64,000 nt of DNA from Brachionus rotundiformis (GCA_016802295.1 JAESIW010000020.1:2060120-2124119); one strand, 5' to 3'. Shown: positions 11,641 through 23,463, counted from the stretch's first letter. The notes: generated by a model from the sequence alone, not told the origin. Translations and numbers: made by a program.

Positions 11641-11730
11641 TTGCCGAAAGAAGTAGATAAAAACTTGATCACTTTCAAAGAATTTCTATATTATCATGAA
11701 TCCTTGGTGTATCATATAAAAGTATAAATA
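11641..11730 (+). promoter_or_regulatory. Conserved upstream region and TATA box of SH3 copy A
   Basis: Two short blocks, GCCGAAAGAAG (about 11643-11653) and CTTTCAAAG (11672-11680), recur upstream of all three SH3 copies in the same order. The first reads ACCGAAAGAAG in copies B and C. Between them and the start codon lies ATATAAAAGTATAAATA (about 11714-11730), a TATA-like element roughly 80 bases before the ATG. This suggests an own pol II promoter; the factor is unknown. Confidence 0.5.
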
Positions 11731-11807
11731 TTAACAACATCAGAATCTAACATCAGAAAAACAAAATTTCTTATTACATTAAAAACAATTAACAATAATT
11801 TAAAAAA

Positions 11808-12563
11808 ATGCCCATCCAATTTACCAACTTGATCAAAAAAGCCAAATCACGATTCAATAATGGTTTATGTGGTCACCAAGATCAATCAGTTCAATCTACT
11901 TATGTCTCAATAACTCAAGTAGATATGACAACTCCGGTCAAAATCAATTCTTTACCAAAAACACTCAAAAAAAGTATTGCAAGAGCCAACTTGTTCAATG
12001 AACATTCAACTGAAGAGTGTGATCAATCTACAATTAACATTTCCAAGTATCCATTCTTAATTGCTTCACCTGATCTATCGGATAGAATTTCAATTTCTTA
12101 TTCAAATTCATCTTGTTCAGATATATTAGAAAGCACTACTTCTGATTATGGATCCAACAGCTCTATTGCTTATTCAAATGTTTTATATCAATCACCAGAA
12201 TGTAGACAAAATACGACTCGATTTTCGCAAATGCAAATTGAATCGTTTGGATTTGAATCAAATGACTTTCAGTCAGCTAACCAAATTAACTTTGAAAACT
12301 CTATAAGCCTACCATCATCAGATGCTGACGCGGAAATAGAAGAAAGTGATTCTGAAATCTATGTTTGTAGAGTATCATACACAGCTAAATGTGGAAAAGA
12401 ATTATCCATCAATTTTTCCGACCGTCTTTTTATTTTGAGTAAAAATTCTGATTTTTGTTATGTGAAAAATGTAGTGACAAATCAATGTGGATATGTACCA
12501 AGTTTTACTATTTGTAAATTAACCCAATTTTTATCCGATATAAAACAATTAACTAGTTTTTGA
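11808..12563 (+). CDS. SH3-domain protein of a three-copy family, copy A
   Basis: Single exon, 251 residues, with no signal peptide or membrane segment. Residues about 185-241 form an SH3-like domain: YVCRVSYTAKCGKELSINFS matches the ALYDY-RT loop-'ELSF' region and CGYVPSFTI matches the C-terminal 'G.VPSNYV'. The canonical ALYDY is degenerate and the usual WW pair is missing (FCYVKN instead), so ligand binding may differ. The N-terminal ~65 residues (MPIQFTNLIKKAKSRFN...) are basic and nearly invariant among the three copies; the middle is Ser/Asn-rich. Copy B differs at about 10 positions and copy C at about 17. I do not recognise an orthologue. A cytoplasmic adaptor role is inference from the SH3 fold alone. 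Confidence 0.8.
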   Translation: MPIQFTNLIKKAKSRFNNGLCGHQDQSVQSTYVSITQVDMTTPVKINSLPKTLKKSIARANLFNEHSTEECDQSTINISKYPFLIASPDLSDRISISYSNSSCSDILESTTSDYGSNSSIAYSNVLYQSPECRQNTTRFSQMQIESFGFESNDFQSANQINFENSISLPSSDADAEIEESDSEIYVCRVSYTAKCGKELSINFSDRLFILSKNSDFCYVKNVVTNQCGYVPSFTICKLTQFLSDIKQLTSF

Positions 12564-12895
12564 CTTCCTTTTTTTGTATATATTTATTTATTTAAAATAC
12601 ATTTTATCAATAAACACATTTCAATTAAAACAAAAATCTAACTATTTATTGAAATAATAATTTTAAAATTAAACCAAGTTAAAAACAAAGAAAAGTTATA
12701 ACAACAGTTTTTTCTTTAAGACTAACTTTTTTTAGTATACTTTTTTTAAGTCAAGTTCATCTGTTTATAAAATTTAAATTTAAAAGATTTCATTTAAAAA
12801 TTGATACATCATACAAGATTCATCATTTTATCCATTTTTAAATATTCATTTTAATTTAACTGGCTTATTTTAGAATTTTTTTGTTATTTTTTGAA
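12564..12895. other. 3' flank of SH3 copy A and upstream of secreted gene
   Basis: The first ~130 bases belong to the duplicated block and include AATAAA-type polyadenylation motifs (ATCAATAAACAC). The remainder is AT-rich and probably contains the promoter of the next gene; nothing further is recognised. Confidence 0.5.
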
Positions 12896-14157
12896 ATGAA
12901 ATCAACTATTTTATTTGTTATTATATCGAATATTTTTATATGTTCGATTAATTCAATTTCTCTTCATTACAATCTAAGTAAGTTGAATTTATTTTTATTA
13001 AACAACTAATAATTAAATTATTTACTTTTTTAAAAGACTTTGTTCATAATGCGACAGATTTGTCCGAACCTGAACTATCTCCTGACACCTACATGAGCCC
13101 TTTTCGTCGTGCTAGAGAAAAATCATTAAGCTTAGCTTTGAAGAAAGGAAACTATTCATTGAGAAATGAGCTTGACAAAGAATACTATCAAAATTATAAA
13201 GTTAAAAAGCTCAGTGCCAAATTTGCTGCTGACCAAAAAAGGGAAAAATCCAACGAAATAACTTTACGTCCTTTGAGCATGAGAACTTTGGCACTAAAAA
13301 ACAATCCAATTTACGGATCTAATCCTAATTCAATGGCCTATTTACAATCTCTATCAGCTCGTGGACCATCTCGAATTCAGCCAACCTCATTCAGAAGCTT
13401 TGGCAATTCTTACTTCAATCCAATCCAACAAATGTCAAGATTGAGGGACCAATCTTTGAGTGATCCAAATCGCAACACCAATATCCTGCGCGATCAGAGA
13501 TTAAAATTGCTTGAAGATGAACAATTTCTTAGAAGTAACAGTCGTCTTGGCCAATTTATATACTCCAAAAATAGAGAATCTACTTCATTCAATCCAATTA
13601 ATCAAATGATAATGGGAAATGATTTTAGACGCCAAAGATTTAATCCTTATCCAAATATGATGCAGAATAATTTCGTAAAGCCAACCAAGGCTAACTTTTT
13701 CAAGTTTGAAAAGCCCGAGGAAAAGAATGCCAAGATTGATGATGACGAATACTATTATGTATATGAAGACGAATATGAAACAGAACCTGAAGTAAAAATC
13801 ATAAATAACATTCCAACTTTCCAAGATACCACGACTACTTCAACTATTGCTCCTGAAACTACTACTAGAAAACCTCAAACAACAACAAAAGCTGCAAAAA
13901 AACAGGAAATTTTTAAGCAGACAGATGATTCTAAACAGAGGCTAGTTGAGCTCATTAAAGAGGACTTGAAAGCAGATGAAGATATCCAAAAAGCAAGTAC
14001 AAAAAAGCCTAGTGTAAAAAAATTGTCCATGAGTAATAGTGACACCAAGCTTGTCGATTGGGATGAGATAGAAAAAGAAGACCGTGAATATGAAAGAACA
14101 CTTAATTTACAGAATGCTTTAAAATCTTTTTTAAACTCTAAATTTCAAAATTTTTAG
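12896..14157 (+). CDS. Secreted low-complexity orphan protein
   Basis: Exons 12896-12977 and 13037-14157 join in phase 1 to give 400 residues. Exon 1 encodes a clear signal peptide (MKSTILFVIISNIFICSINS). The mature part is rich in Arg, Lys, Asn, Ser and Gln with recurring FNPI/NPIQQM-like phrases (YFNPIQQMSRL, SFNPINQMIMG). These are followed by an acidic tyrosine cluster (DDDEYYYVYEDEYE), a Thr-rich linker (TTTTSTIAPETTTRKPQTTT) and a charged C-terminal helix. There is no cysteine-rich domain and no membrane segment. The Thr-rich stretch suggests O-glycosylation. It could be an extracellular matrix or cuticle-associated protein, or a propeptide precursor, but no family is recognised. Confidence 0.7.
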
Positions 14158-14314
14158 ATAGTTTATAGTTGGTTTTTATTCTTGGCAAGTTGTTAAGTTT
14201 TATTTTATTTTAGTTATTTTAAGTTTATTTAAGTTTGAAATTTATTTAAATAAAAAAATTAAAAAATAAGTATTTCTTAGTAAATGGACGGCTTAAATGA
14301 AAAAAAAATATAAA

Positions 14315-14650
14315 TTAATTTGATTCAAGAACTTTTTCTGCATCGCCCAAATGCTTAACAGCTTCTTTATATTCTTCTGTTTCTTTTAAATCATCAGCAT
14401 CGGACATCTTGGTCTTTAAATCTTCGACAGCAGTAGTCAAGCGTTTGATGCAATCTGGTCCCATCATTTTTGACTCGGCCAAAACTTCGCCCATCTTTCG
14501 AACGTCGTACTCGTCACGGCCTTCGTCTTTCATTTTTTGGATTCGGTTCTCCGTTTGAACAACTTCCTTTTCATACATAAGCTTTTCCTTTATTATACGC
14601 TTGACTACACCGGTTTGAATTTTCAATTGCTTAGCTCGCTGATCAGTCAT
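14315..14650 (-). CDS. TBCA: Tubulin-binding cofactor A
   Basis: Single exon, 111 residues (human 108). TBCA captures beta-tubulin in the post-chaperonin folding pathway. The sequence is a three-helix bundle typical of the family: the N-terminal helix IQTGVVKRIIKEKLMYEKEV, the central charged helix NRIQKMKDEGRDEYDVRKM followed by EVLAESKMM, and the third helix CIKRLTTAVEDLKTKMSD. Asp/Glu-Tyr residues in the loop (DEYDVRK) match the family. The start at 14650 gives the expected N-terminus. It converges with the secreted orphan upstream. Confidence 0.92.
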   Translation of the reverse strand: MTDQRAKQLKIQTGVVKRIIKEKLMYEKEVVQTENRIQKMKDEGRDEYDVRKMGEVLAESKMMGPDCIKRLTTAVEDLKTKMSDADDLKETEEYKEAVKHLGDAEKVLESN

Positions 14651-15432
14651 TTTTAATCTTTTTTAGTAAAATAAAATCTAAATATGATCGAATTTAAATT
14701 TAAAATTTGAGTTGTTATGTTTCCATAGAAACAAAAGGTCTTTGTTATTATTTTCTGTCCATTCAAACAAAATAGGTTAGAAAGCTAAATTTGATTTTAA
14801 AAATAAAATGATAAAAAGCAAATTATTTATAATTTTAATGATGGATTTGGAAAAAAACCTAACCCTTTTCCGCTACTAAAGATATTGAAATTTAAGATAT
14901 CAATTAATAACATTTTACCGTAATGCCTTGCCCCCTAATGCGGCACTTATTTTCAGAATTCTGGATTTTAATGCTGCATTTAATCCACTTTTTTTTCCAG
15001 ATACGCTGCGACTAAAAATGCTGGAGTTAATATGTAAAAAATAATAAAAATTTTTTATTATTAATTTTAATTTTTATTATTTTCTAATTTTGATTATTTT
15101 TACATATTTTTTACATATTTAATGCGGCATTTTTATCAAAATTTTGACATTAAATGCAGCATTAAAATCCAGAATTCTGGTTTAAAGTGCAATGCATTGG
15201 GGGCAAGGCATTACGGTAAAATAAATTGAGTTTAGATGCTTAAATCTTTAAAAATTTTTACTTAAATTTTAGCTTTATTCTTCGAAAAGGAAAAAAAGAA
15301 TTAAATTACAAAATAACTTGTAAAATTATTTTTAAAAAAATTAATAAAAAAATTTAAATTAAAATTTTTATTGATTTTGATATTAAACAACTGCGATTAA
15401 GAAAAAAATAAACTAAAACACTTAATAAATGA
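14651..15432. other. Intergenic with MITE
   Basis: About 780 bases between TBCA and AP-3 beta, both on the minus strand. It is largely occupied by the inverted-repeat element at 14913-15221. The rest is AT-rich with nothing recognised. Confidence 0.6.
14913..15221. mobile_element. MITE with long terminal inverted repeats, copy 1
   Basis: Both ends are inverted copies of TTTTACCGTAATGCCTTGCC followed by CCCTAATGC, one reading inward from 14913 and the other ending at 15221 as GCAAGGCATTACGGTAAAA. Internal GC-richer motifs (CAGAATTCTGGATTTTAATG, GCTGCATTTAA, GATACGCTGCGAC) also recur in mirrored form, so the whole 309 bases can fold on itself. There is no coding capacity. A clear target-site duplication is not visible. 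A second, partly deleted copy lies at 28362-28587. Confidence 0.85.
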
Positions 15433-18400
15433 CTAGACTGTGGTAAGTATTTGCTTTACTTCTTTGATTAGCATGTTAGCAAGGACAATTTTTTCGCAAT
15501 TTACATTGATGAAGCATTTTGATTCTTCAGCAAAGAACAAACTCAATAAAATTGGTGTTTTGCTAGAGGCCGAAACTCCGGCATATTTAATCGAATCTTG
15601 CTGAGAGGATGGAATTTGGCAAACATTGACACCCTCGAGTATTTTTGTACCAAAATCTTTGGTGATAAATTGAGAATGAGTAAAATTTTCGATATGACCA
15701 TTCACTTCATTCATTCCCTTCAATTTGGCTTGTAATTTCATGAATTCATTCTCTGAAATGCTGTAGCCTGGTTGAATTAATTCTCCTATTGGACATGTAA
15801 TTGACAAGTTTGACCACTTTTTGGTCATTGAAGTGCCCCCTAATGTCGGATCATTGGAATAAACTGCCGATATTTCGAAGACAGCTGGTTGAAATGTGTC
15901 ATTAAAATCAATTGCCAATGTTTGATTTGTGCTAGATCCCTTGGTTAAATTAAACTCACTTAGTTCGCTCATTGACATGCCAAGCTGTAATTTTTTGTTA
16001 CTAATACTGAACGAATTTAAGTCTCCATTTGTAAAATTGGAAATTTTCAATTCAATACTTATGGCTTTGTTGGATAATTGGTTTACTTGACGCGTAAATT
16101 TATACTGAATTTGTAAACCATTTCCGCTTATTTTGTTCAAAAGGTCGAATTCTTTGTTTGATGTAAAAATTTTTTGACCTAAGTTTTGGAAAGATGTTGA
16201 GTTAAAATTGGTCAAATCGGCCAAACTCGGCGACAAAACTGGTATAGCTGATTGTGTAGGTACAACCGGCTGATTTGAAGGCTCACTAAAGTCCAAATCA
16301 AGCAAGGATACTTCTTTAATTGGCTCTGATTCTTTTTTTCCACTTTTTTTAATTGTTGATTTGGGTTCTACTTTTGGCTGAACAGGTTTTACTTTTGGAG
16401 CTTCGTCTCTTTCTTCTTCTTCTTCTGATTCAGACTCACTTTCACTCAAAGAATCTGATGTTTCAGATGATTCGGAATCTTCAGGGGTTTCAGTTGGGTT
16501 ATTTTTAACATTTTCATCTTCATCTTCTGATTCCTCTTCTTCTGATTCTGTTTCACTTTTCGATTGACTTTCAGAATTATTTTCATTTTCGGATTCTGAT
16601 TCGGATTCACTATCTTCCGATTCATCTGAATCAGTAGGATCTGCACCTTCTGTAGACTGGCTCTTCTCGTCTTCGTCATCTGAGTAAAATTTGTCTGATT
16701 TTTTTCTCAATTTTGCATCATGAGCAACTTTTTCAGCCACAGGAACTTCAATATTTCTGACAGATGGATCAGGTGCTTCCATAGGAAACTCTGGTAACTC
16801 GTAATAGCCATTAACTCGTGAACTAATTGCATGAGATAATGTACCCAATTGAAAATGGTCACTATCTTTATAAGCCGATTCTAAAACTGGTGCAGGCTTC
16901 GGAGCTAAAATTATTTTTTTCATATGCTTTGCCAAGTTAGGACATTTTTGATTGTTATAAATAAGAGCTCTTAAAAATCTAGCTCGATCTCGAATGTCAT
17001 AATTTTGATCATATTTAGCCAAATTGAGGATGTACTGGACCAAAATTGCCACTTGTTTTTGATTTGCCAAGAACAACTTTACTGCTAAGTTGAGAATTTG
17101 CAGCTTTACGCTTATTTCTTCATCACAAAACGTCTTGGCCATTTTACGCAATACATCTGGAGCAAGTTTTTTAACTTGGTCTGAATATTCACCAATTAGC
17201 CAAAGAATGCTAGCCTTGGCCATTGGCACAGTAACTTTATCGCTCATTTTTGTCATGCGTTTTATTATTGAACCATTTTTAGATGGATTTGATTGAAGTA
17301 ATCGTTTAATTACAACCACACTTTCTCCTACAATAGTTTCGTCTTTTTTGGACATAAGATTTACCAATCCAGCCAAACAACTATCAGCTATTTCTTTGAT
17401 TGTGCTGGCGCATCTGCCAATTGCATGTATAGTCGCTGCAGCAAATTCTTTGTCTTGGTTAAGAACATAAGTTTGAAATTCTCGTAGAATTATAGATATA
17501 TTTCCTTCATTCGCTAGGCATGTTAATATTTCCAGCTTTAAAATCTTAATATGAATGCTGTCAGTTGTGTGCACATAAAAACTTTTCTGATGTGGTTGAA
17601 ACATTTGGTGATTTTTTTGAGCCATGGAAACTATATTTTTCAAAACAATGATTTGAACTTCTCTATGACTGCGTAAAAGTCGAACTAATGCTTTGGCAAC
17701 AACTGGGATTTCATTTTTGGGTGCAACGTAGTAGTAGAGCTGAGCCACTGCCATTACCACTGATGAATTTCGACTTTGTAACAATGGCTTGGCTGCACGA
17801 AGAAGTAAGCGATGATCTGGATCCATGGGTTTACTGAAACTAGACTCATCATTTTCATCGTCTTCGCTCTCATTTGACTCTTTTGCTTTTTCGTCAGCTT
17901 CTGCTACTGGATTAGGATTTACAAATTGGGTACGAGCGTAGCGAGTAAGCATATTTATTATTATAACTTGACCCCACTCGTCAACGTCGATCAGCAAATT
18001 ACATAATTTTCGGAAGTTTTTGTGTATTAAATCGATTCGCTCTGGACACACTTCTTCAAATGCTGCTATTGCACTACCAGCAACCAGCTTAAAAATTTTA
18101 ATTAATTAAATTTTTAATATTGGGCTAGTATTTTATTTGATTAATACATTTTTTACATTAAAAAACTGTTTTGCAATTTATTAATAATTACATTTTTTCA
18201 GCATTTAATTTTAATTACTTAATTAATAAAATTTTTAAATAAGGTTAAAAATTATATTTTCATGAAGAAAAGATATTAACAAATATTTGTCATAATGCAG
18301 TTATTAAATAATCTTGATATTTAATTGAAAAATTATATTACAAATATATTCTTTAATACTTTACTATAAAAACAATTTAAGCATGTACTAATTTAATGAT

Positions 18401-19530
18401 AAAGTCATTTTTAAGCTAAAATTCAAAAGCTATAAATTGCTTTATGATTTTATCTAATTTTTAATTTTATTTTAAATAATAAATATTTTAAAATTAAATA
18501 AAATGAGTGTTAGTCTTTTAACACAGTTTATTATAAACTCTACTTTGGTACCATTTTCAATGTAAAAGATTATTAAAATAGATTTAACTAAAAACGTATT
18601 CAACAAAAGGGGTTATTCTAAAGTTATCAATTCAAAACCTGGATTTTATACTAAATGCTTGGTAAACGGTGTCAAAACACCAAAGCACAATTTCTCTGAT
18701 TTTACTATCAAGTTAAAAAAAATATTCATTGTTTTGATCGATTTGAATAAAATCTTAACAATCAGTTATATTTAAGGTTTAATTAAAAGTCAAGATTCAA
18801 TCAAAACTTCATTATTTTAGTATTTTTTTTATAAAAACATTTAAGAGTATAAAAATAAAATTATAATTACAATGGTTTTATCAGCGAGTAGCTTCTGAAT
18901 TATTTCAATTAACTCATCTTTGAGTTCTGGATCTAGGTAATATAACTTGGTAATGGCATTGGCGGCTGTTTTTCTGACATAAGGAGACATATCGCTGACT
19001 GATTCTTTAATAGCAAGCATCATGATTGTAGTTATTATCGGAACTCGAATACTAGACAACACTCTTAGGGCACTGGCCCTGATTAGTTGATTAGGATCTT
19101 TTAATGCTCTCTGAAATGTGCTAATACTCAATAAAGCCAAGTCCTGTTGTTCTTCGGCATATCTCATCAAATAAACATAGACTAATTTTTTTATTTCCAC
19201 ATTTTTGGACACAACGTTTTTTACCACAGCTGGGAATAAATCGGAAGCATTTTTGCCTTTGGCAATCATGCCAACTATTCTCTTCATTGCGTCTAATTTC
19301 AAGTTATCTTTATTACTATCTAACATTTGTCTCAAGTCATCATGTCTTTAAAATCATTAATTTAAAATTCCTTATCAAACCATTTTATTTTTAAATTACT
19401 TTTTATAGTCGTTTGAGAAAATGCTAACTGGTTTCACATTATCTGTCGAGTTGGGATCCTCAGCTATGGATGGATTTGCATTTGATGAGTTTTGTATCTG
19501 CAATCCAGACACCAAACTTGAATTGGACAT
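15433..19530 (-). CDS. AP3B1: AP-3 complex subunit beta
   Basis: Three exons on the minus strand, 19400-19530, 18871-19345 and 15433-18087, join in phases 2 and 0 to give 1086 residues (human AP3B1 is 1094). This is the large beta subunit of the AP-3 adaptor that sorts cargo to lysosome-related organelles. The N-terminal trunk of ARM/HEAT repeats is nearly textbook (DAMKRIVGMIAKGKNASDLF, LALLSISTFQRALKDPNQLI). A long Ser/Asp/Glu hinge lies at about 665-790, where AP-3 beta is acidic, and a C-terminal appendage follows (LLDLDFSEPSNQPV onward). Intron 1 is 54 bases; intron 2 is 783 bases. Human has two paralogues (AP3B1, AP3B2); this gene is presumably the single ancestral form. Confidence 0.93.
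18088..18870 (-). other. Intron 2 of AP-3 beta
   Basis: A 783-base intron in a gene whose other intron is 54 bases. It begins GTAATT and ends TTTTTAAG on the minus strand. A plus-strand open stretch without ATG (18566-18774) lies inside; it includes NKRGYSKVINSKPGFYTKCL. I cannot assign it. Confidence 0.6.
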
Positions 19531-20059
19531 TTTTCTTTAAACTAATAAAAATTTAATCTATAAATTTTATAAATATCAAGTCTTGTGCTTTTTAATAAAA
19601 ATTTTGTCATCATCATTTTATTCATGTCGAATAAACCATAATTTATGTCGGTTTTTTTTTATTTCATGGAAGGGGTTCATTAAAGATTTGATTGCAAAAT
19701 TCAGTTTTTCGTGCAAATTTTATTCAATAATGCATTAGCTTATTTTATCGGAGACTAAAATTAATGTCTTTACTTTTTTATTTATATTTAAAATAAATAA
19801 ATGTGAATTTAATGAGATATTTTATTGATTTCAATTAAATTTTGTATAAAATTATTTTCAATTGTTGTTTTTAATTATATAAAAATTTTACCAAATACAA
19901 GACCGAAGTCTCTGTTTCCAAATATGATTTTTTTTTGGAAGATTATCTTATAAAAATATAATTAATTATAAAAAAGAGAATAAAATTTAACAGAAATTAG
20001 TAAAAAAAATCCGACTTAAATTCTTCATCAAAACATAACAAGGCAAGTGTCACATTTGG
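19531..20059. other. Intergenic, nothing recognised
   Basis: AT-rich spacer upstream of AP-3 beta and downstream of the next minus-strand gene. No coding or repeat signal is visible. Confidence 0.5.
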
Positions 20060-20761
20060 TTAGTTTTCCTCATTTGACTTTAAAGGTTGTGTTTCTTGGT
20101 CGTTTCCAACCAAATTATTGTTTGATTTTGAAGGGGTATTGGCCAATTTACAGGCAACTGATTCACTTAATTCATTGAGAACGTTCACAATCAGAGATGT
20201 AGCTGAGGTTTGCTCGGGCAAATTTTGGGTCTTGGTATCATCTTTTTTGTCTTCGTTAGCTACTTCATCCTGGTTGACGGTCTCCGCTTTTGTTTCCATC
20301 GCGGCTTCACATTTGTGCATGGATTCGTTCTCACTTGACGCATTGGTTAGTACACCATTCGCTACATCGCTACATTCGTTAGATTTAGATCCATTAAGTC
20401 TCCAAATGGTAAAGCGTCTTCTCATTACAAACAAAGCAGTTACTATAATCGCAATTATACAAGAAACAGCGACCAGAGAAACGAGAATTACTATTAAAGT
20501 GCTACTACTGGCCACAGTATTGAACGAGGCGTTACGGGACATCCCTACAACACTACCGGAACTGTTTACGATTAAGCTCTCTTTCTTGGAAAACATGGTT
20601 AAATTATGGTTAGCTAAATCAGTGTTGATAAATGCACGGTTCATTTGTTGATTCGAATGCATTGTGTCGGTACTGTTTCCATCATTGGTTATAGCTTTTT
20701 CATCACATATACCAAATTTAAGCATTAATAAGACTAAGAAGATCGATGAAAATTTAAACAT
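20060..20761 (-). CDS. Type I single-pass membrane protein, orphan
   Basis: Single exon, 233 residues. An N-terminal signal peptide (MFKFSSIFLVLLMLKFGIC, cleavage near residue 19) is followed by a short ~65-residue ectodomain with several N-glycosylation sequons (NGS, NLT, NSS, NAS). One strong transmembrane helix follows at about 88-112 (TLIVILVSLVAVSCIIAIIV), with a basic stop-transfer MRRRFTIWR. The cytoplasmic tail of about 120 residues is acidic and Ser/Glu/Asn-rich with no obvious catalytic domain. The layout resembles small adhesion or signalling co-receptors, but I recognise no family. Codon use is visibly more GC-rich than in neighbouring spacers, which supports a real gene. Confidence 0.7.
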   Translation of the reverse strand: MFKFSSIFLVLLMLKFGICDEKAITNDGNSTDTMHSNQQMNRAFINTDLANHNLTMFSKKESLIVNSSGSVVGMSRNASFNTVASSSTLIVILVSLVAVSCIIAIIVTALFVMRRRFTIWRLNGSKSNECSDVANGVLTNASSENESMHKCEAAMETKAETVNQDEVANEDKKDDTKTQNLPEQTSATSLIVNVLNELSESVACKLANTPSKSNNNLVGNDQETQPLKSNEEN

Positions 20762-21654
20762 TGTGTCTCCTAAAGAGGCTAAAAATCTAGAATAAAATTA
20801 AAAGGAAGTTAAATTTAGATTTTTGTTTTATTTAATAAATTATTGAGCTAATAAAGCTAATCGTAAATGATAGTGTGCTTTTTGATTTTGTTCTATAAAC
20901 TTCTTCATTTAGCCAACTTGTGGAATTGAATATAAAAAGATTTTTTACACTATTCCTAGTTTAATTATATATGTTAATGATAAGCTTCGAGAGTTTTAGA
21001 TGGTGGCGCTATTTTGAAATTTTTTGAAATTTTGTAGAATTTTTTTTAGTCTTTAAAAAATAATTAGTATTAATTAAATTTTTTTTAAAGAGGAATGTGC
21101 TTTAAATGATATCCACTAATCTTTTTAATTATTTTTCTTTCATTAATTACAATAAAATTTGAACAACTTTTTTGAAAGTTCAAGATAAAGATGTTCATTT
21201 TTAGATTAATGCATTCAAGAGTATTAAAATTTTTATTCATATATTTAATAGTTAGCTATTTTTTTAAAACATAAACAAATTTACTAATTCAAAACTACAT
21301 GAAAAAAGAAAAAAACTTCAAATTTTATCTCAAAACCCAAAAAAAACCCAAAAATCTAATTGTATTTTTATCTTATATTTTTAGTTTAATTTCTAAAAGG
21401 ATATCTTGCGTAAATTAAATAAAGCAGCGATTTTGTTCATTTTTTTTAAATCGAAATAAATTTTATCATAATTTAAAATATGTTTCTAAGTTATGAAAAA
21501 AAAATTCAAAAAATAAGCAAATTATAAAAAATAATGACAAAATGATTTCTGAATTGCTCATTCCACGTATAAATTTTCAACTAAAAACTTTTTTCAAGAA
21601 TTATTTTTAGTTTTTACCTAGATCAGGAAAATTTTTTATTTAAGAAAAATTTCA
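20762..21654. other. Intergenic, nothing recognised
   Basis: About 890 bases between two divergently transcribed genes. Extremely AT-rich with long A or T runs. It presumably contains both promoters. No open frame of coding quality is visible. Confidence 0.5.
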
Positions 21655-23194
21655 ATGGAAGACCAAATTCTTGTTCAAAGTATTTCTGATCTACCAGAAA
21701 ACTTAAAGATCAAGTATGACTTGTTAAGTGAAAAATTTGAATTCTATTTCGGACAAAAACCGGAATTTTTTTCAAGAGCGCCAGGAAGAGTGAACTTAAT
21801 TGGTAAAAGGCAATATTTAAATCAAAATTCTAGTCTAATTGTCATACTTAGGGGAGCATATTGACTATTGTGGTTATTCTGTTTTACCAATGGCGATCGA
21901 ACATGATATAATTATTGCTGCAAGTCGTAACAATCATTTTGATCTGATTTTAACCAATTTAGAAGATAAATACAAGTAATTTAATAATTGAAGAAAATAC
22001 CAACGGGCTAATCAGAAAAAAATTTAGTAAATTTAAATCAAAAACAAATCAGATAGAGATAAATAAAGACAAGCCGAGTTGGTATGACTATTTTTTATCA
22101 GGTCATAAAGGAATACTGGATAAGTTCAACTTAGAACATTCGAAAGGCTTAAATGTTTGTGTTTGGGGTTGTGTACCTAAGAGCGCTGGTCTTTCGAGCT
22201 CAAGTGCATTGGTTGTTTGCTCTGCTTTGGCAACTTTGTTCGCAAATAGGCTGGAATTGTCTAAAAGCGATATTGCTGAGACGTGTGCAATAGCTGAAAG
22301 ATATGTAGGGACTCAAGGTGGCGGTATGGACCAAGCAATCTCTTGTCTTGGTCAAACTGGATGCGCAAAACTAATTGACTTCAATCCATTGAGAGTACAT
22401 AATATAAATTTGCCAGAAGGATCTCTGTTTGTTATAACCAATTCTTGTGTAGAAGCAAACAAAGCAGCTACCAATCAATTCAATACAAGAGTTGTAGAAT
22501 GCCGCATTGCCACACAAATATTGGCCAAATCTCAGGGTTTAGATTGGAGGAAAATAAAAAAACCGATTGATTTTCAAAAAGCATTAAAATCTTCACTAAA
22601 CGAATTGATAGAATTAACCAAATTAGTTTTACATGAAGAGCCTTATAAAATTGATGAAGTGTGCCGCATTTTGGAGACTACTCAACAGGAATTAATACTT
22701 AATAGTCTAACTGAAAATACTTCGAATTGTAAGTTTTAGAAAATTCCTCATAGCACCATTTTCCTATTTTATAATTATTTTCTATAGTAAAAGAATTTCA
22801 ATTGTTTAAAAGAGTGATGCATGTTTTTTCAGAAGCTCAACGAGTGTATGATTTTAGAGATGCTTGTAAACTAGAGCCATTATTGGCTTTTGAAGAAATG
22901 GGAAAACTCATGAACCAAAGTCATCAGTCATGTAAAAATTTATATGATTGTTCATGTGAAGAATTGGACGAGTTAACTCAGATTTGCCGTGAATCGGGAG
23001 CATTTGGCTCAAGATTGACAGGTGCTGGTTGGGGAGGTTGTGCTGTGTCACTTATTCCAGTGGACAATTTAGAATCTTTTTTAAGAAAAGTAAAAGAAAA
23101 GTACTATGATAAAAATGATAGACTCAAGTCGTTGTGTTCAGAGTCGGCATTTTACACTAAACCATCAAATGGAATAAGCATTCTTTTACCATAA
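21655..23194 (+). CDS. GALK2: Galactokinase 2-type (GHMP) sugar kinase
   Basis: Four exons, 21655-21802, 21852-21975, 22028-22728 and 22788-23194, give 459 residues (human GALK2 is 458). The enzyme phosphorylates N-acetylgalactosamine/galactose with ATP. The signatures are complete only after splicing. The galactokinase signature is RAPGRVNLIGEHIDYCGY (41-58), split by intron 1. The GHMP ATP-binding loop is PKSAGLSSSSA (141-151), with GGGMDQA after it. The C-terminal GHMP motif is GSRLTGAGWGGC. For intron 2 two acceptors keep the frame (22015 and 22027). I chose 22027 because it gives a gap-free alignment with human GALK2 over TNLEDKYNKFKSKTNQIEI. Introns are 49, 52 and 59 bases. Confidence 0.93.
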
Positions 23195-23463
23195 GCTACA
23201 TCATTTTTATTGTTTTGAAATAATTTTTTTTTCTATTTTAGTCTTAAGTCCTAGAATTTTAATTTCTTTTTTTTTTTAAGTTTTGTAATTTTCGTATATT
23301 CTCTAAGTTGAATTTAATCAAACAGTGAATTATAAATTTTTAACTCGATTGTGATAATTTATATAACTGCCAACATCTTTTGCTTAATAAATATTTATTT
23401 TTAAAGCATAATTTTTGTTTTTCGATTAAGTTTTGAAAAAATTCCAAATTAATTAATAAAATG

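Larger units (their letters stand above)
11228..12697 (+). repeat. Duplicated segment, copy A (tRNA-iMet + SH3 gene)
   Basis: This ~1.4 kb block is repeated in inverted orientation at about 30657-32130. Homology begins just before the tRNA gene and runs through the promoter region and the SH3 gene. It continues through the 3' flank (AACTATTTATTGAAATAATA in both) and ends around ACAAAGAAAAGT. That final stretch corresponds in copy B to the last codons and stop of the BBS12-like gene, so copy A carries a scrap of that gene and is probably the derived copy. Confidence 0.85.

Noticed and set aside
16446..16679. 77-codon Lys/Gln-rich frame
   Set aside because: Alternative frame of the acidic AP-3 beta hinge repeats.
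18566..18774. Open 69-codon stretch on plus strand within AP-3 beta intron
   Set aside because: No ATG, no splice support and no recognisable family; kept only as a note in the intron entry.
20118..20651. 177-codon plus-strand frame
   Set aside because: Antisense to the type I membrane protein, which has a signal peptide, TM helix and sequons in the correct order; the antisense product has none.
22016..22027. Alternative upstream acceptor for GALK2 intron 2
   Set aside because: It keeps the frame but adds four residues that break an otherwise gap-free alignment with human GALK2 and makes a 40-base intron.
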